A stretch of 13,940 nucleotides of DNA from PVC group bacterium (lineage in GTDB: Bacteria > Verrucomicrobiota > Kiritimatiellia > UBA8416), in NCBI GenBank assembly GCA_003567805.1, contig PWYP01000024.1:1-13940 (forward strand), read 5' to 3'. The notes beneath the pieces were generated by a model. The model did no database searches and was not told the origin of the DNA. It saw only the letters and a program-made list of their open reading frames with translations. How positions within the stretch are numbered: the stretch's first letter is position 1; every line of letters begins with the position of its first letter. Position numbers and translations under genes: made by a program. Positions 7,347-13,940 of this stretch are shown here, piece by piece.

Positions 7347-10300
7347 ATGAAAAATAGGCGCATTTATAAACCTTTGGCAGCTATTATCGTAATTGGCGTG
7401 CTGTTGTTTTATATCGATACTCGCGAGAGTATTGTTTTTAGTCGTTTGCCAAAGGAGGTTGCGCGTAGTGCAAGCCGCATAGGTAGTCGTGCGCTGGCGC
7501 AACAGGACATTGCCTTTCATCTGTCATTTCGCAAAGGGGGGCCGTTCGAGTGGATCGGCCAGGAGTCGGTGATTCGCTCCGGCGTGGAAGTAAAATCATT
7601 TGATGGTCTTTGGGGGGGATCTTTTGATGGTCATCAGCGGACTTTCCTGTTGACGGATCGCAATTGGCTTGATCTGGGCGAATCATTCTCTCTCTCCGTT
7701 TTGGTAAAGCTTGACTCGTCTTCAGATCATCAGGAGATCATGTTTGCAAGGGCACAGGGCGCACAAATTGGCATCAAACTGGATAATGGTAAAATGACTT
7801 TTTTTGTGCCGGGTGAGAGTGGCGTGCAGATTACATATTATGATTTTGCGCACTATGATGAACTTGTGATGGTAACTGCGGTTGCGGATGCTGATAGCAG
7901 CAGCATCTCGCTTTATCAGAATGGCAAGCTGATGTCTTCATCTGCTTTTCATTTTACGCGCGGAATTCAGCATCCCATCGCGATTGGAAGCCGAAATTGG
8001 CGTGCCGTCAGAGACCCACTTCATGGCGTTCTTTTCTCTGCGACAGCGTGGAGAAGGGCGCTTCATGCTAACGAGGTTGCTTCACTGTGCGCAAGAAATC
8101 GTGTTACGCCGCGAGACCTGAGTCGGCAACACTACGCTGCTTGGCGCTTTTATGACATGATGGAAAATATCATGAAAGCTTCTCTCAGTGTTCTTGATTA
8201 TTTTTCCGTTTTTTTGCATGAAGGCCGAGTCTTGGATGCAGACCTTCCCGAGCTAAATCTTTTTGTGCGTAATGCTACCTTGCGGAGCATGAATGCCCAT
8301 CACCAGTCAAGTCTCATGTCTGGCCGACGCGTTGCTGCGGCCGCAGACCCGCAGAAAATTGCATATGCTTTTGAAAATATGGTGGGAGATGGCTTGCTGC
8401 TATTGGAAGGTGGTAATGATTCTTACGTAACGGGTAAGCGCCCTGGGTATGTCCTTCATACCGATAGTGAAAACCCGTTTATGGGGTTGCAAAATATACG
8501 CTTGCTTCCGCCAGATGAAGTGGGTTTTCTCCACCCGCTTCTGGAAGCAGCTGTAGCAAGGCGTTTGGGGATACCACACATACAAAACGGATTCTGCATT
8601 TTGCGGATCAATGGCACTTTTGTTGGAGTGTATTACTATGAAGACTATTCAACAAAAGGGATTGTTGCTGGGTTTTCCGAAAACCTGCATCTCGGACCAA
8701 CCCACCCGCATGACTGGAGGTCTGTATTCCGTGATCAGGTGAATCGCGTATATGGCTTGAACCGCTTAGCGTTGCAGGATGAAATTCCACTTGATGCTAA
8801 AGAATTATTGTCATTATACGAACGTCTTTTGGACGATAAAGCCGGATTGTTATATAACGATCTACACAGCGGAATCAGTAGCCGTGAAGTCAAATACAGA
8901 CTACGTCAATACCGTGAAAAGCTACATCAAATCTGGCCGTTAGCCTCTAGCGAGCTATCACGGTCTCGCATATATAAAGATGCCCTGCGTGAATATCTGC
9001 TTTTGGGATCTAACCCATCGCCTTTCTATGTTATTTCGGATTTGGACCTCAGTGTTTTTCACGATCGGGATATTGACATTACATGGGAAAGTTCGGATGA
9101 GAGCGTGATTGGGAGTCAGGGTAAGGTGCGCCGTCCAAAAGATGGCGTTCCCGTCGAGGTTGAGATGGTTGCCGTGATCGGTTGCGATCGTGAGACGCTG
9201 CAAAAGAATCTTGTGTTCAGAGTTATTCCTGAAAAAAATTCGATGCCAGCAATTATGCTGTATGTAGACAATTACTTGAAAAAGGTGAGTCGCCAGTGTG
9301 CCATCATAGATTATTACGAAAATTCATCTGATAGCACAGTCCAACGGTTCTATGCTACGCAGGTGAACCGCGGAGGCGTTAGCCATCGAGGCAATACGAG
9401 CTATTGGGAACAGCGTAAGGCATATTCCATTCGAATGGATGAGCCCCATTATTTGCTGAATGAAACTTCAACAAGGCACGTTCATTTGATCAGTTCACCC
9501 TCGGATTCTTCCTTCATGCGCAATAAATTGTCTTATGATATATTCAAGTCGTTTGGGTCCGAGGATGTTCCTCGTTATGCACCCGATATACAGTTGGCAG
9601 AACTCTTTGTGAACGGGCGATTTCTCGGGTTATATGAGATGTGTACACGAGTTGATCGACGGCTGATTGGCTGGGACCGGTTCGATCCTGCGCAGGAGTA
9701 TAATGCACTGTTATTATCGCATGAAAATGTCAGGGTCCATACCGTTGGTCATCCGCACAACAATATGCGGCAGATGTATCCACCCCGCCGAACAGGGGTA
9801 TTCATTTCTGAATATCTATTTCTAGAAGATGTTTTCCGATATGAGGACTCATCCGCTTTTATCCGTGAAGTGGATGCGCGATTTGATATGCAGAACATCG
9901 TTGATTTTCATTTATTCTGGAATTTTGTTGAAAACCGAAATGGATGGCCGCATCGTTTTTCTGTCATGGAATTATTGGCAAGGGAGCCTGGGCCGCAGGG
10001 TCGTTTCTTTTTTGTGCCTTGGGATTATGACAAGGCATTTGTTAGAAGACATGAGTGGTACGCTTGCAATTTTATGCGTCGGTTGCAGGACGAATATCCT
10101 GGGTATTACGATATGCTGCATGCTCGTTGGAAAGAGTTACGTCAAGGCCCCTTACACCTTGATGCACTGCATGCGCGTATTGATGAATTGGGGGCGCATA
10201 TTTCCGGCTATGCGGATTGGACATATGCTCTTTGGCGAAACGATCGAGGATTAACGCACAATCAGCATGTTGATGGTTTGCATGACTTTGTGCGGCGACG

Positions 10301-10349
10301 AATTGATTATCTCGATGCAGAGCTAGAAAGGCGTTCGAGCGGTAAGTGA
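7347..10349 (+). CDS. Membrane-anchored LamG / double CotH kinase-like protein, copy 2
   Basis: This 1000-residue paralogue of the upstream gene starts at ATG 7347, preferred to a TTG at 7341 because MKNRR leads into the anchor at about residues 10-23. No strong Shine-Dalgarno is seen. The 13-nt gap to the previous stop implies one transcript. Domain order is the same: LamG-like at 55-249; CotH N-lobe-like module at 300-440 (LPELNLF, INGTFVGVYYYE at 421) without HRGN; linker with GSNPSPF (554); Ig-like domain at 577-626 (WESSDESVIG, GKVRRP); and the second CotH domain from 633 with HRGN (680-683), VNGRFLGLYE (755) and WDYDKAF (892-898). The region from N859 to W892 contains no aspartate, whereas copy 1 has D848 there. 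Copy 2 thus keeps the canonical WDxD but lacks the acidic residue before it. It may be a pseudokinase or bind a different substrate. Its stop directly abuts the stop of the opposing gene. Confidence 0.85.
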   Translation: MKNRRIYKPLAAIIVIGVLLFYIDTRESIVFSRLPKEVARSASRIGSRALAQQDIAFHLSFRKGGPFEWIGQESVIRSGVEVKSFDGLWGGSFDGHQRTFLLTDRNWLDLGESFSLSVLVKLDSSSDHQEIMFARAQGAQIGIKLDNGKMTFFVPGESGVQITYYDFAHYDELVMVTAVADADSSSISLYQNGKLMSSSAFHFTRGIQHPIAIGSRNWRAVRDPLHGVLFSATAWRRALHANEVASLCARNRVTPRDLSRQHYAAWRFYDMMENIMKASLSVLDYFSVFLHEGRVLDADLPELNLFVRNATLRSMNAHHQSSLMSGRRVAAAADPQKIAYAFENMVGDGLLLLEGGNDSYVTGKRPGYVLHTDSENPFMGLQNIRLLPPDEVGFLHPLLEAAVARRLGIPHIQNGFCILRINGTFVGVYYYEDYSTKGIVAGFSENLHLGPTHPHDWRSVFRDQVNRVYGLNRLALQDEIPLDAKELLSLYERLLDDKAGLLYNDLHSGISSREVKYRLRQYREKLHQIWPLASSELSRSRIYKDALREYLLLGSNPSPFYVISDLDLSVFHDRDIDITWESSDESVIGSQGKVRRPKDGVPVEVEMVAVIGCDRETLQKNLVFRVIPEKNSMPAIMLYVDNYLKKVSRQCAIIDYYENSSDSTVQRFYATQVNRGGVSHRGNTSYWEQRKAYSIRMDEPHYLLNETSTRHVHLISSPSDSSFMRNKLSYDIFKSFGSEDVPRYAPDIQLAELFVNGRFLGLYEMCTRVDRRLIGWDRFDPAQEYNALLLSHENVRVHTVGHPHNNMRQMYPPRRTGVFISEYLFLEDVFRYEDSSAFIREVDARFDMQNIVDFHLFWNFVENRNGWPHRFSVMELLAREPGPQGRFFFVPWDYDKAFVRRHEWYACNFMRRLQDEYPGYYDMLHARWKELRQGPLHLDALHARIDELGAHISGYADWTYALWRNDRGLTHNQHVDGLHDFVRRRIDYLDAELERRSSGK

Positions 10350-11429
10350 TTACATGGATTCACGAGAGCCGTTTTTTAAGACTTGCAGGACTTCCTTTGG
10401 TTTTACATGGCTATCTTGCGACACGAAACGTATGAGAACAATTGCATAGCCAGCAACAGACCAAAATACATCGCGAACGCGGAGTAGAAGACTTACTGAC
10501 AAGCCGAGTTCTGGCGGCATGCTAAAAGCCGTAAAAGCCGCAGTAAATGACCATTCCCATAATCCTAATCCGCCAATCGTGATAGGTAAGAGAGTGACCG
10601 TTAATACAATGGGAACAATCATGAATTGACTGTTGAGTGTTGGGGTAACGCCGAAAGCGCGTGTAGCAAATAGAACACTGAAGACAGCTACAATATAAAA
10701 ACCTGCAGATTGAAGCAGGGCTATGACAAGTTGTTGTTTGTGATTTCTGAACACCCACAGAGCGTTTTGAATGCTATTGATCTTTCGAATCACTACAGCA
10801 GCCCACGTTATGTTTTTAAACACCTGCAAGAAAATTTCAGACACCTTGTTGGAAAATGCAAGAATTAGAATGGCTAGCGCCATGCCGTTACCTGATAAAA
10901 CAGCCAAAAACAGTATGCGGTCATCGCGGAGTTCGGGTGTAAAAAAAATAGCGGTTAACGCCATGATCATGAGAACAACCAAACCGGTTAAGCGTTCCAT
11001 AATAATGGAGCTGATCGCAATGGCATGGTTATTCGTTTCGCGTCTCGTCAATACCATTCGCACAATATCGCCACCGGAAGAAGAGGGTAGGAGGTGATTG
11101 TAAAATTGTCCCGTAACGTATATACTAGCAAGCTTTGCAAAACTGACCTGTTCGCCAGAAATCGCAAGTATCCCTTGCCACTTCCATACGCATAAGGCAA
11201 CCATCACAGGGACCGCCGCTAACGATGCAATCATCCAGCCGATATTGGCTTGCCTGGCAAGAGTGGATACCTGTTGCCAATCTGTGTTGCGTAACACGTA
11301 GCTTAGGAGAGCCAGCCCGACAGCCAGCATGATTGCTTTGCGTAGTAGAACAATGTGCTTTTTTTGCCCATTCGGGGGGCGTAATCGCGTCTGGTCTGCT
11401 GTAGGGTTGGCGGTGTTTTGTATACTCAT
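10350..11429 (-). CDS. Flippase-like UPF0104 / MprF-N-type integral membrane protein
   Basis: A protein of 359 residues from the ATG at 11429. A TTG one codon earlier is less likely. It has a hydrophilic N-terminus of about 30 residues and then about eight hydrophobic segments. The family signature is clear: QFYNHLLPSSSGGDIVRM (residues 108-125) followed by the MERLTG block around E145-R146. This is the lysylphosphatidylglycerol synthetase transmembrane-region / UPF0104 / AglD-like family, described as flippase-like and often found beside glycosyltransferases and lipid-linked sugar genes. Length fits a stand-alone family member without the MprF synthetase domain. It lies 33 nt downstream of the acyltransferase on the same strand, so the two probably form an operon. 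No Shine-Dalgarno is visible. Its stop (TTA on the + strand) touches the stop of the second CotH gene with no spacer. The lipid or glycan moved is unknown. Confidence 0.88.
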   Translation of the reverse strand: MSIQNTANPTADQTRLRPPNGQKKHIVLLRKAIMLAVGLALLSYVLRNTDWQQVSTLARQANIGWMIASLAAVPVMVALCVWKWQGILAISGEQVSFAKLASIYVTGQFYNHLLPSSSGGDIVRMVLTRRETNNHAIAISSIIMERLTGLVVLMIMALTAIFFTPELRDDRILFLAVLSGNGMALAILILAFSNKVSEIFLQVFKNITWAAVVIRKINSIQNALWVFRNHKQQLVIALLQSAGFYIVAVFSVLFATRAFGVTPTLNSQFMIVPIVLTVTLLPITIGGLGLWEWSFTAAFTAFSMPPELGLSVSLLLRVRDVFWSVAGYAIVLIRFVSQDSHVKPKEVLQVLKNGSRESM

Positions 11430-11462
11430 CAAGACTATGTTGTGTAAATTGTCCGTATGTTT

Positions 11463-12302
11463 TCAAGTTATGTCGGCTATATCTTTTTCCCGCTCGTATA
11501 CTCTTTTGCCAATCACTGTTGCGGGAACACCAACTGCAATGCTGAAGGCAGGGATATCCTTTGTCACAACTGCGCCAGCACCGATAACTGCGCCATCACC
11601 AATGCTTACGCCGTCCAGCACAGTCACTTTCGCCCCTAACCACACATCGTTTCCGATATGTACCGGACCTTGCGTATAGGTGTCTTGTTTGATCATGGGG
11701 ATGTCGTTGAGATTTACGCCGTGTCGCGATCCCCCAATGTAGCATTGCGGGCCGCACATAAAAAAATCACCAATAGAGATTTTTCCGCATGCAACGATAA
11801 CGGATGATGTGCCGATTACACCATAGTTACCAACGCGTAATTCGCCGAGTTTTACTTGCAATATGCTGTTTCGCCCTATCAGGATTTCATTTCCGATAGA
11901 CAGACCATTTTCCTCTGCCCCTCTTGCACATAACAAGACCCCGTCATCGATAGCGCAGCCAGATCCCAAGGTGATTTTGCGGCCATGCCGCAGCGATAAA
12001 TCCAAGCCCCAGTTAATGTTGCTGCCCGTGTTGCCCATCAGTTTCGGATAAAGCATTTTACGGAGCACATATCCCAAGGCGCCTTGCCTTCGCCGGGCCA
12101 GTCCCATGATGCATTCAAACTTGAGAAGAGGGGCCCAGCCAGGTGCGCCGATAAAAAATGCATTGTATCGGGCTAGACCAGAGACATTTTTGCGGTTGAG
12201 TTGCTCAAGCATAAGCGGTTTGTCCTGCGCGCTTATCGCTTTTAGCGTTTTGCTTTTTTGTGCCATCAGTTCTTCTTGTTTGCGTATAGCATCATTATAC
12301 AT
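11463..12302 (-). CDS. Hexapeptide-repeat (left-handed beta-helix) acyltransferase
   Basis: A protein of 279 residues. Repeats of the [LIV]-G-x4 type run from about residue 95 to 265 (ITLGSG, LSIGNE, ILIGRN, SIGDFF, VHIGNDVWLGAKVTVLDG, SIGDGAVIGAGAVVTKDIP), ending in the VGVPATVIGKR tail typical of WcaF/maltose O-acetyltransferase-like enzymes. His194, in a GGSRHG loop, is the likely catalytic base. A region of about 85 residues ahead of the helix (GAPGWAPLLKFE, GALGYVLRKMLYPKLMG) matches a common longer subgroup found in polysaccharide loci. The enzyme probably transfers acetyl or another acyl group from acyl-CoA to a sugar on the cytoplasmic side. The start at ATG 12302 has no clear Shine-Dalgarno. 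ATG 12266, with a weak purine run before it, is an alternative. It is first in a two-gene unit with the flippase-like gene, divergent from the VTC gene. Confidence 0.9.
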   Translation of the reverse strand: MYNDAIRKQEELMAQKSKTLKAISAQDKPLMLEQLNRKNVSGLARYNAFFIGAPGWAPLLKFECIMGLARRRQGALGYVLRKMLYPKLMGNTGSNINWGLDLSLRHGRKITLGSGCAIDDGVLLCARGAEENGLSIGNEILIGRNSILQVKLGELRVGNYGVIGTSSVIVACGKISIGDFFMCGPQCYIGGSRHGVNLNDIPMIKQDTYTQGPVHIGNDVWLGAKVTVLDGVSIGDGAVIGAGAVVTKDIPAFSIAVGVPATVIGKRVYEREKDIADIT

Positions 12303-12495
12303 ACATACCGAATGACCGTATCAGGTCGCGGTTTGCGCCAGTCCATATCAAGGCGGCGATAGTTAGCAGTAATAGAAGTCGGGAGCAAGTGAATTTCCCG
12401 CGAAAGTGAATATTCTCGATCGCGGTGTTGTATCGTTTATGCGTGCAATCGTGTCGTTTTTCTGTTTTGTTATGCAGAAAAATTTGCGAAGTACT
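12303..12495. promoter_or_regulatory. Divergent spacer between acyltransferase and VTC gene
   Basis: This interval of up to 193 nt should hold promoters for the leftward acyltransferase unit and the rightward VTC-DUF4956 unit. It contains an imperfect hairpin, CGGGA at 12380-12384 pairing with TCCCG at 12396-12400, with no T-run on either side. A short direct repeat, GTGAAT, lies at 12389 and 12406. The right part (12406-12495) is open in the VTC reading frame, so the true gap may be shorter. No promoter boxes stood out. Confidence 0.3.
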
Positions 12496-13221
12496 ATGCA
12501 TGATACAGCCCCAATACTTGTAAATGAACGTAAATTCACGGCACATATACTCGATTATAATCGAGCACGTGCCCTTATTTCCCACTACTGTGCACCAGAT
12601 CCTGTTTACTATAAAGGAACGGTAAACAGCATCTATTTTGACACGCACAACCTATCAGCTTTTGATGAAAAAATTAATGGAGATACATATAAACGTAAGT
12701 ACCGTCTGAGATGGTATGACGTGGAGAATGTTTGCAGTAATGAGCAAAACGCATTTATCGAAATCAAATATCGGTATGGAAGTGCGCGTGATAAATTGCG
12801 AAAAGTGGTCTCTGCTGATCCTGAGTGGCTTTCATGCGTTGATTTGCGCGATAGCGCTTTGCGGGATTTTTTGTACAAACATGCTTGTATGTTGGACGAC
12901 AATCTTCCGCTGAATCTATATCCCGCTTTGTGTATTACATATGACCGTCTGCGATTTTGCTGTCGTCAGTCCGGTTTGACTGTTTGTATCGATACAAATA
13001 TCAGAGTCAACCGAATCAACCCCGACTTTTTCAGTTCGACAACCGCGATGCTGCTTAATGTTGTTGTGTGCGAAATAAAAGGACATAATCTGCCGATGGT
13101 GCCTTGGGCTGATGCTTTGTACAAAGCTGGGTTTCGTTTGAGAAGTTTTTCCAAGTATGGAGAGTGTATAAATCAAATATTGAACTTGTGTTCACCTACT
13201 GTTATACGGATGAGCATTTAG
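12496..13221 (+). CDS. VTC-domain polyphosphate polymerase-type protein
   Basis: A protein of 241 residues from ATG 12496, where the family's fold begins (NERKF at 10-14). The frame is open back to a GTG at 12406, with ATGs at 12439 and 12472. The extra residues are hydrophobic and unlike the family, and no start has a strong Shine-Dalgarno. It carries the triphosphate-tunnel pattern of the VTC domain: K13 in ERKF, VNSIYFDT (43-50), KRKYRLRWY (66-74, with R70 and R72), FIEIK (E89, K91), a YDRLRF strand, CEIKG (E193, K195) and FSKYG (218-222, with K220). In yeast Vtc4, equivalent basic residues and a glutamate bind phosphate and metal and make polyphosphate from ATP. Bacterial VTC proteins are generally inferred to do similar chemistry. 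Length fits a single-domain protein with no SPX domain. A DUF4956 membrane protein follows 30 nt later. Polymerase rather than hydrolase activity is inferred. Confidence 0.87.
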   Translation: MHDTAPILVNERKFTAHILDYNRARALISHYCAPDPVYYKGTVNSIYFDTHNLSAFDEKINGDTYKRKYRLRWYDVENVCSNEQNAFIEIKYRYGSARDKLRKVVSADPEWLSCVDLRDSALRDFLYKHACMLDDNLPLNLYPALCITYDRLRFCCRQSGLTVCIDTNIRVNRINPDFFSSTTAMLLNVVVCEIKGHNLPMVPWADALYKAGFRLRSFSKYGECINQILNLCSPTVIRMSI

Positions 13222-13238
13222 CAATTACCAAAAACATG

Positions 13239-13245
13239 AGGAAGG
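13239..13245 (+). promoter_or_regulatory. Shine-Dalgarno AGGAAGG for the DUF4956 gene
   Basis: AGGAAGG lies 6 nt before the ATG at 13252 and fixes that start. It is the strongest ribosome binding site in the window and lies in the 30-nt gap after the VTC stop. Confidence 0.75.
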
Positions 13246-13251
13246 ATCGCG

Positions 13252-13940
13252 ATGAAAGGTATTAACGTTTTGAGAGCCTTGGAAGATGTGCAAGGTATGC
13301 AAACTCGGATGGACCCGGGGCTTTTTATGCTGGCGATCATCTCCTCCATGGTTGCCGCGTTGGTTGCAGCTGGTTTGTACCGCTTTTTTTATGAGAGCCG
13401 CGCCACCGGTAGCCAAGTGCATCGTGCTTTTCCGTTGCTGGCCATGGCGATGACATCGATTTTTGTCACGGTGCAGGTTTCCATTCCTCTTTCGTTGGGT
13501 TTGATGGGGTCGTTGTCCATTATACGGTTTAGAACCCCGATAAAAGAGCCTGAAGAAATCGGTTTTATCATGTTGGTGATAGCTTCTTCCATTGCTGCCG
13601 CCACCCTCAACTTTCGTTTTATTGTCGTACTGTATATCATTGCCGTAGTTTGTCTTATTTTGATAAGAGGCTCACGAACATGGCATTTTCTTCGCCGCGA
13701 CGGTGTATTGGTTATAACTCTTGCTGATGAGCAGGCCGAGGATGGATACAACAAAATTTGTGATTACTTGAAGGGCCGCATAAGCCGCAGGCGTTTGGAA
13801 AGTTCATCAAGTCATGATGGTATAACTAGCATTCAAATGTCTTTTTCGGGATTAAAAAACGATGTTGTTGAATTGCAGCATGGTTTGCGTAATGCCGCAC
13901 CGCTTCAGAACATTAATGTGTTCCTGGACCGTCCTGGAGG
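13252..13940 (+). CDS. DUF4956 membrane protein, 3' end outside window
   Basis: The frame runs open from ATG 13252 past the window edge, giving 229 complete codons. The start is fixed by AGGAAGG 6 nt upstream. About four hydrophobic segments lie at residues 24-45, 60-90, 100-116 and 120-138. Between the second and third is the family's hallmark SIIRFRTPIKEPEEIGF (89-105), which identifies DUF4956. The remainder, from about residue 140, is soluble and probably cytosolic, and the end is not seen. DUF4956 proteins commonly sit beside VTC-domain genes, and the pair is thought to form a membrane-associated unit, perhaps for making or exporting polyphosphate. No biochemical role is firmly known to me. 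The 30-nt gap to the VTC gene supports one operon. Confidence 0.87.
   Translation, partial: MKGINVLRALEDVQGMQTRMDPGLFMLAIISSMVAALVAAGLYRFFYESRATGSQVHRAFPLLAMAMTSIFVTVQVSIPLSLGLMGSLSIIRFRTPIKEPEEIGFIMLVIASSIAAATLNFRFIVVLYIIAVVCLILIRGSRTWHFLRRDGVLVITLADEQAEDGYNKICDYLKGRISRRRLESSSSHDGITSIQMSFSGLKNDVVELQHGLRNAAPLQNINVFLDRPG

Larger units (their letters stand above)
4409..10349 (+). repeat. Tandem gene duplication (two diverged CotH-like paralogues)
   Basis: The genes at 4409-7333 and 7347-10349 are collinear over their whole length. LamG ends at residue 247 in both, and the first CotH-like module starts at residue 300 in both. GSNPSPF is at 550 and 554, and HRGN at 677 and 680. Shared strings include FDGHQRTF and HDWRS. 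Divergence at the protein level is large, so the duplication is old and no DNA-level repeat should be expected. Confidence 0.8.

Noticed and set aside
12380..12400. CGGGA/TCCCG hairpin as an intrinsic terminator
   Set aside because: A five-pair stem with no T-run on either strand, located between divergent genes where a terminator is not expected.
1..13940. Mobile element, CRISPR array, tRNA or prophage signatures
   Set aside because: No transposase or integrase frames, spaced repeats or tRNA-like cloverleaf were seen on either strand.

Overview
The window is a stretch of bacterial chromosome, gene-dense on both strands, with roughly balanced base composition. It has no tRNA, rRNA, CRISPR array, insertion sequence or integrase that I could find. 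A lipobox-bearing SGNH lipoprotein, cell-envelope glycan genes and very large LamG/CotH proteins suggest a diderm, perhaps a member of the PVC group (Kiritimatiellota, Lentisphaerota or Verrucomicrobiota). That placement is a low-confidence inference. Several starts have no recognisable Shine-Dalgarno sequence, while two others have good ones.

Layout. Positions 1-3673 (+) hold the 3' part of a GT4-type glycosyltransferase, overlapping by 8 nt a large polytopic GT-C-like membrane protein with a soluble C-terminal half. Positions 3683-4321 (-) hold an SGNH/GDSL lipoprotein hydrolase, inserted convergently. Positions 4409-10349 (+) hold two very large tandem paralogues of about 974 and 1000 residues. 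Each has an N-terminal membrane anchor, a LamG-like domain, an incomplete CotH-like module, an atrophied bacterial Ig-like domain and a second, fuller CotH kinase-like domain. Positions 10350-12302 (-) hold a two-gene unit: a hexapeptide acyltransferase followed by a flippase-like UPF0104/MprF-N-type membrane protein. Positions 12496-13940 (+) hold a VTC-domain (polyphosphate polymerase-type) protein and the 5' part of a DUF4956 membrane protein, which runs off the window.

How they may work together. The GT4 enzyme, GT-C-like protein, acyltransferase, flippase-like protein and SGNH esterase fit a surface-glycan or glycolipid assembly and decoration locus. The CotH pair with VTC and DUF4956 forms a second theme. 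CotH proteins are atypical secreted-type kinases, VTC-domain proteins make or handle polyphosphate from nucleotide triphosphate, and VTC-DUF4956-CotH neighbourhoods recur in bacteria (from memory, not searched). The most novel part is the tandem pair of double-CotH/LamG proteins, whose active-site regions have diverged in different ways, sitting between glycan genes and a VTC-DUF4956 module. A joint role in phosphorylating or polyphosphate-modifying surface proteins or glycans is inference only.
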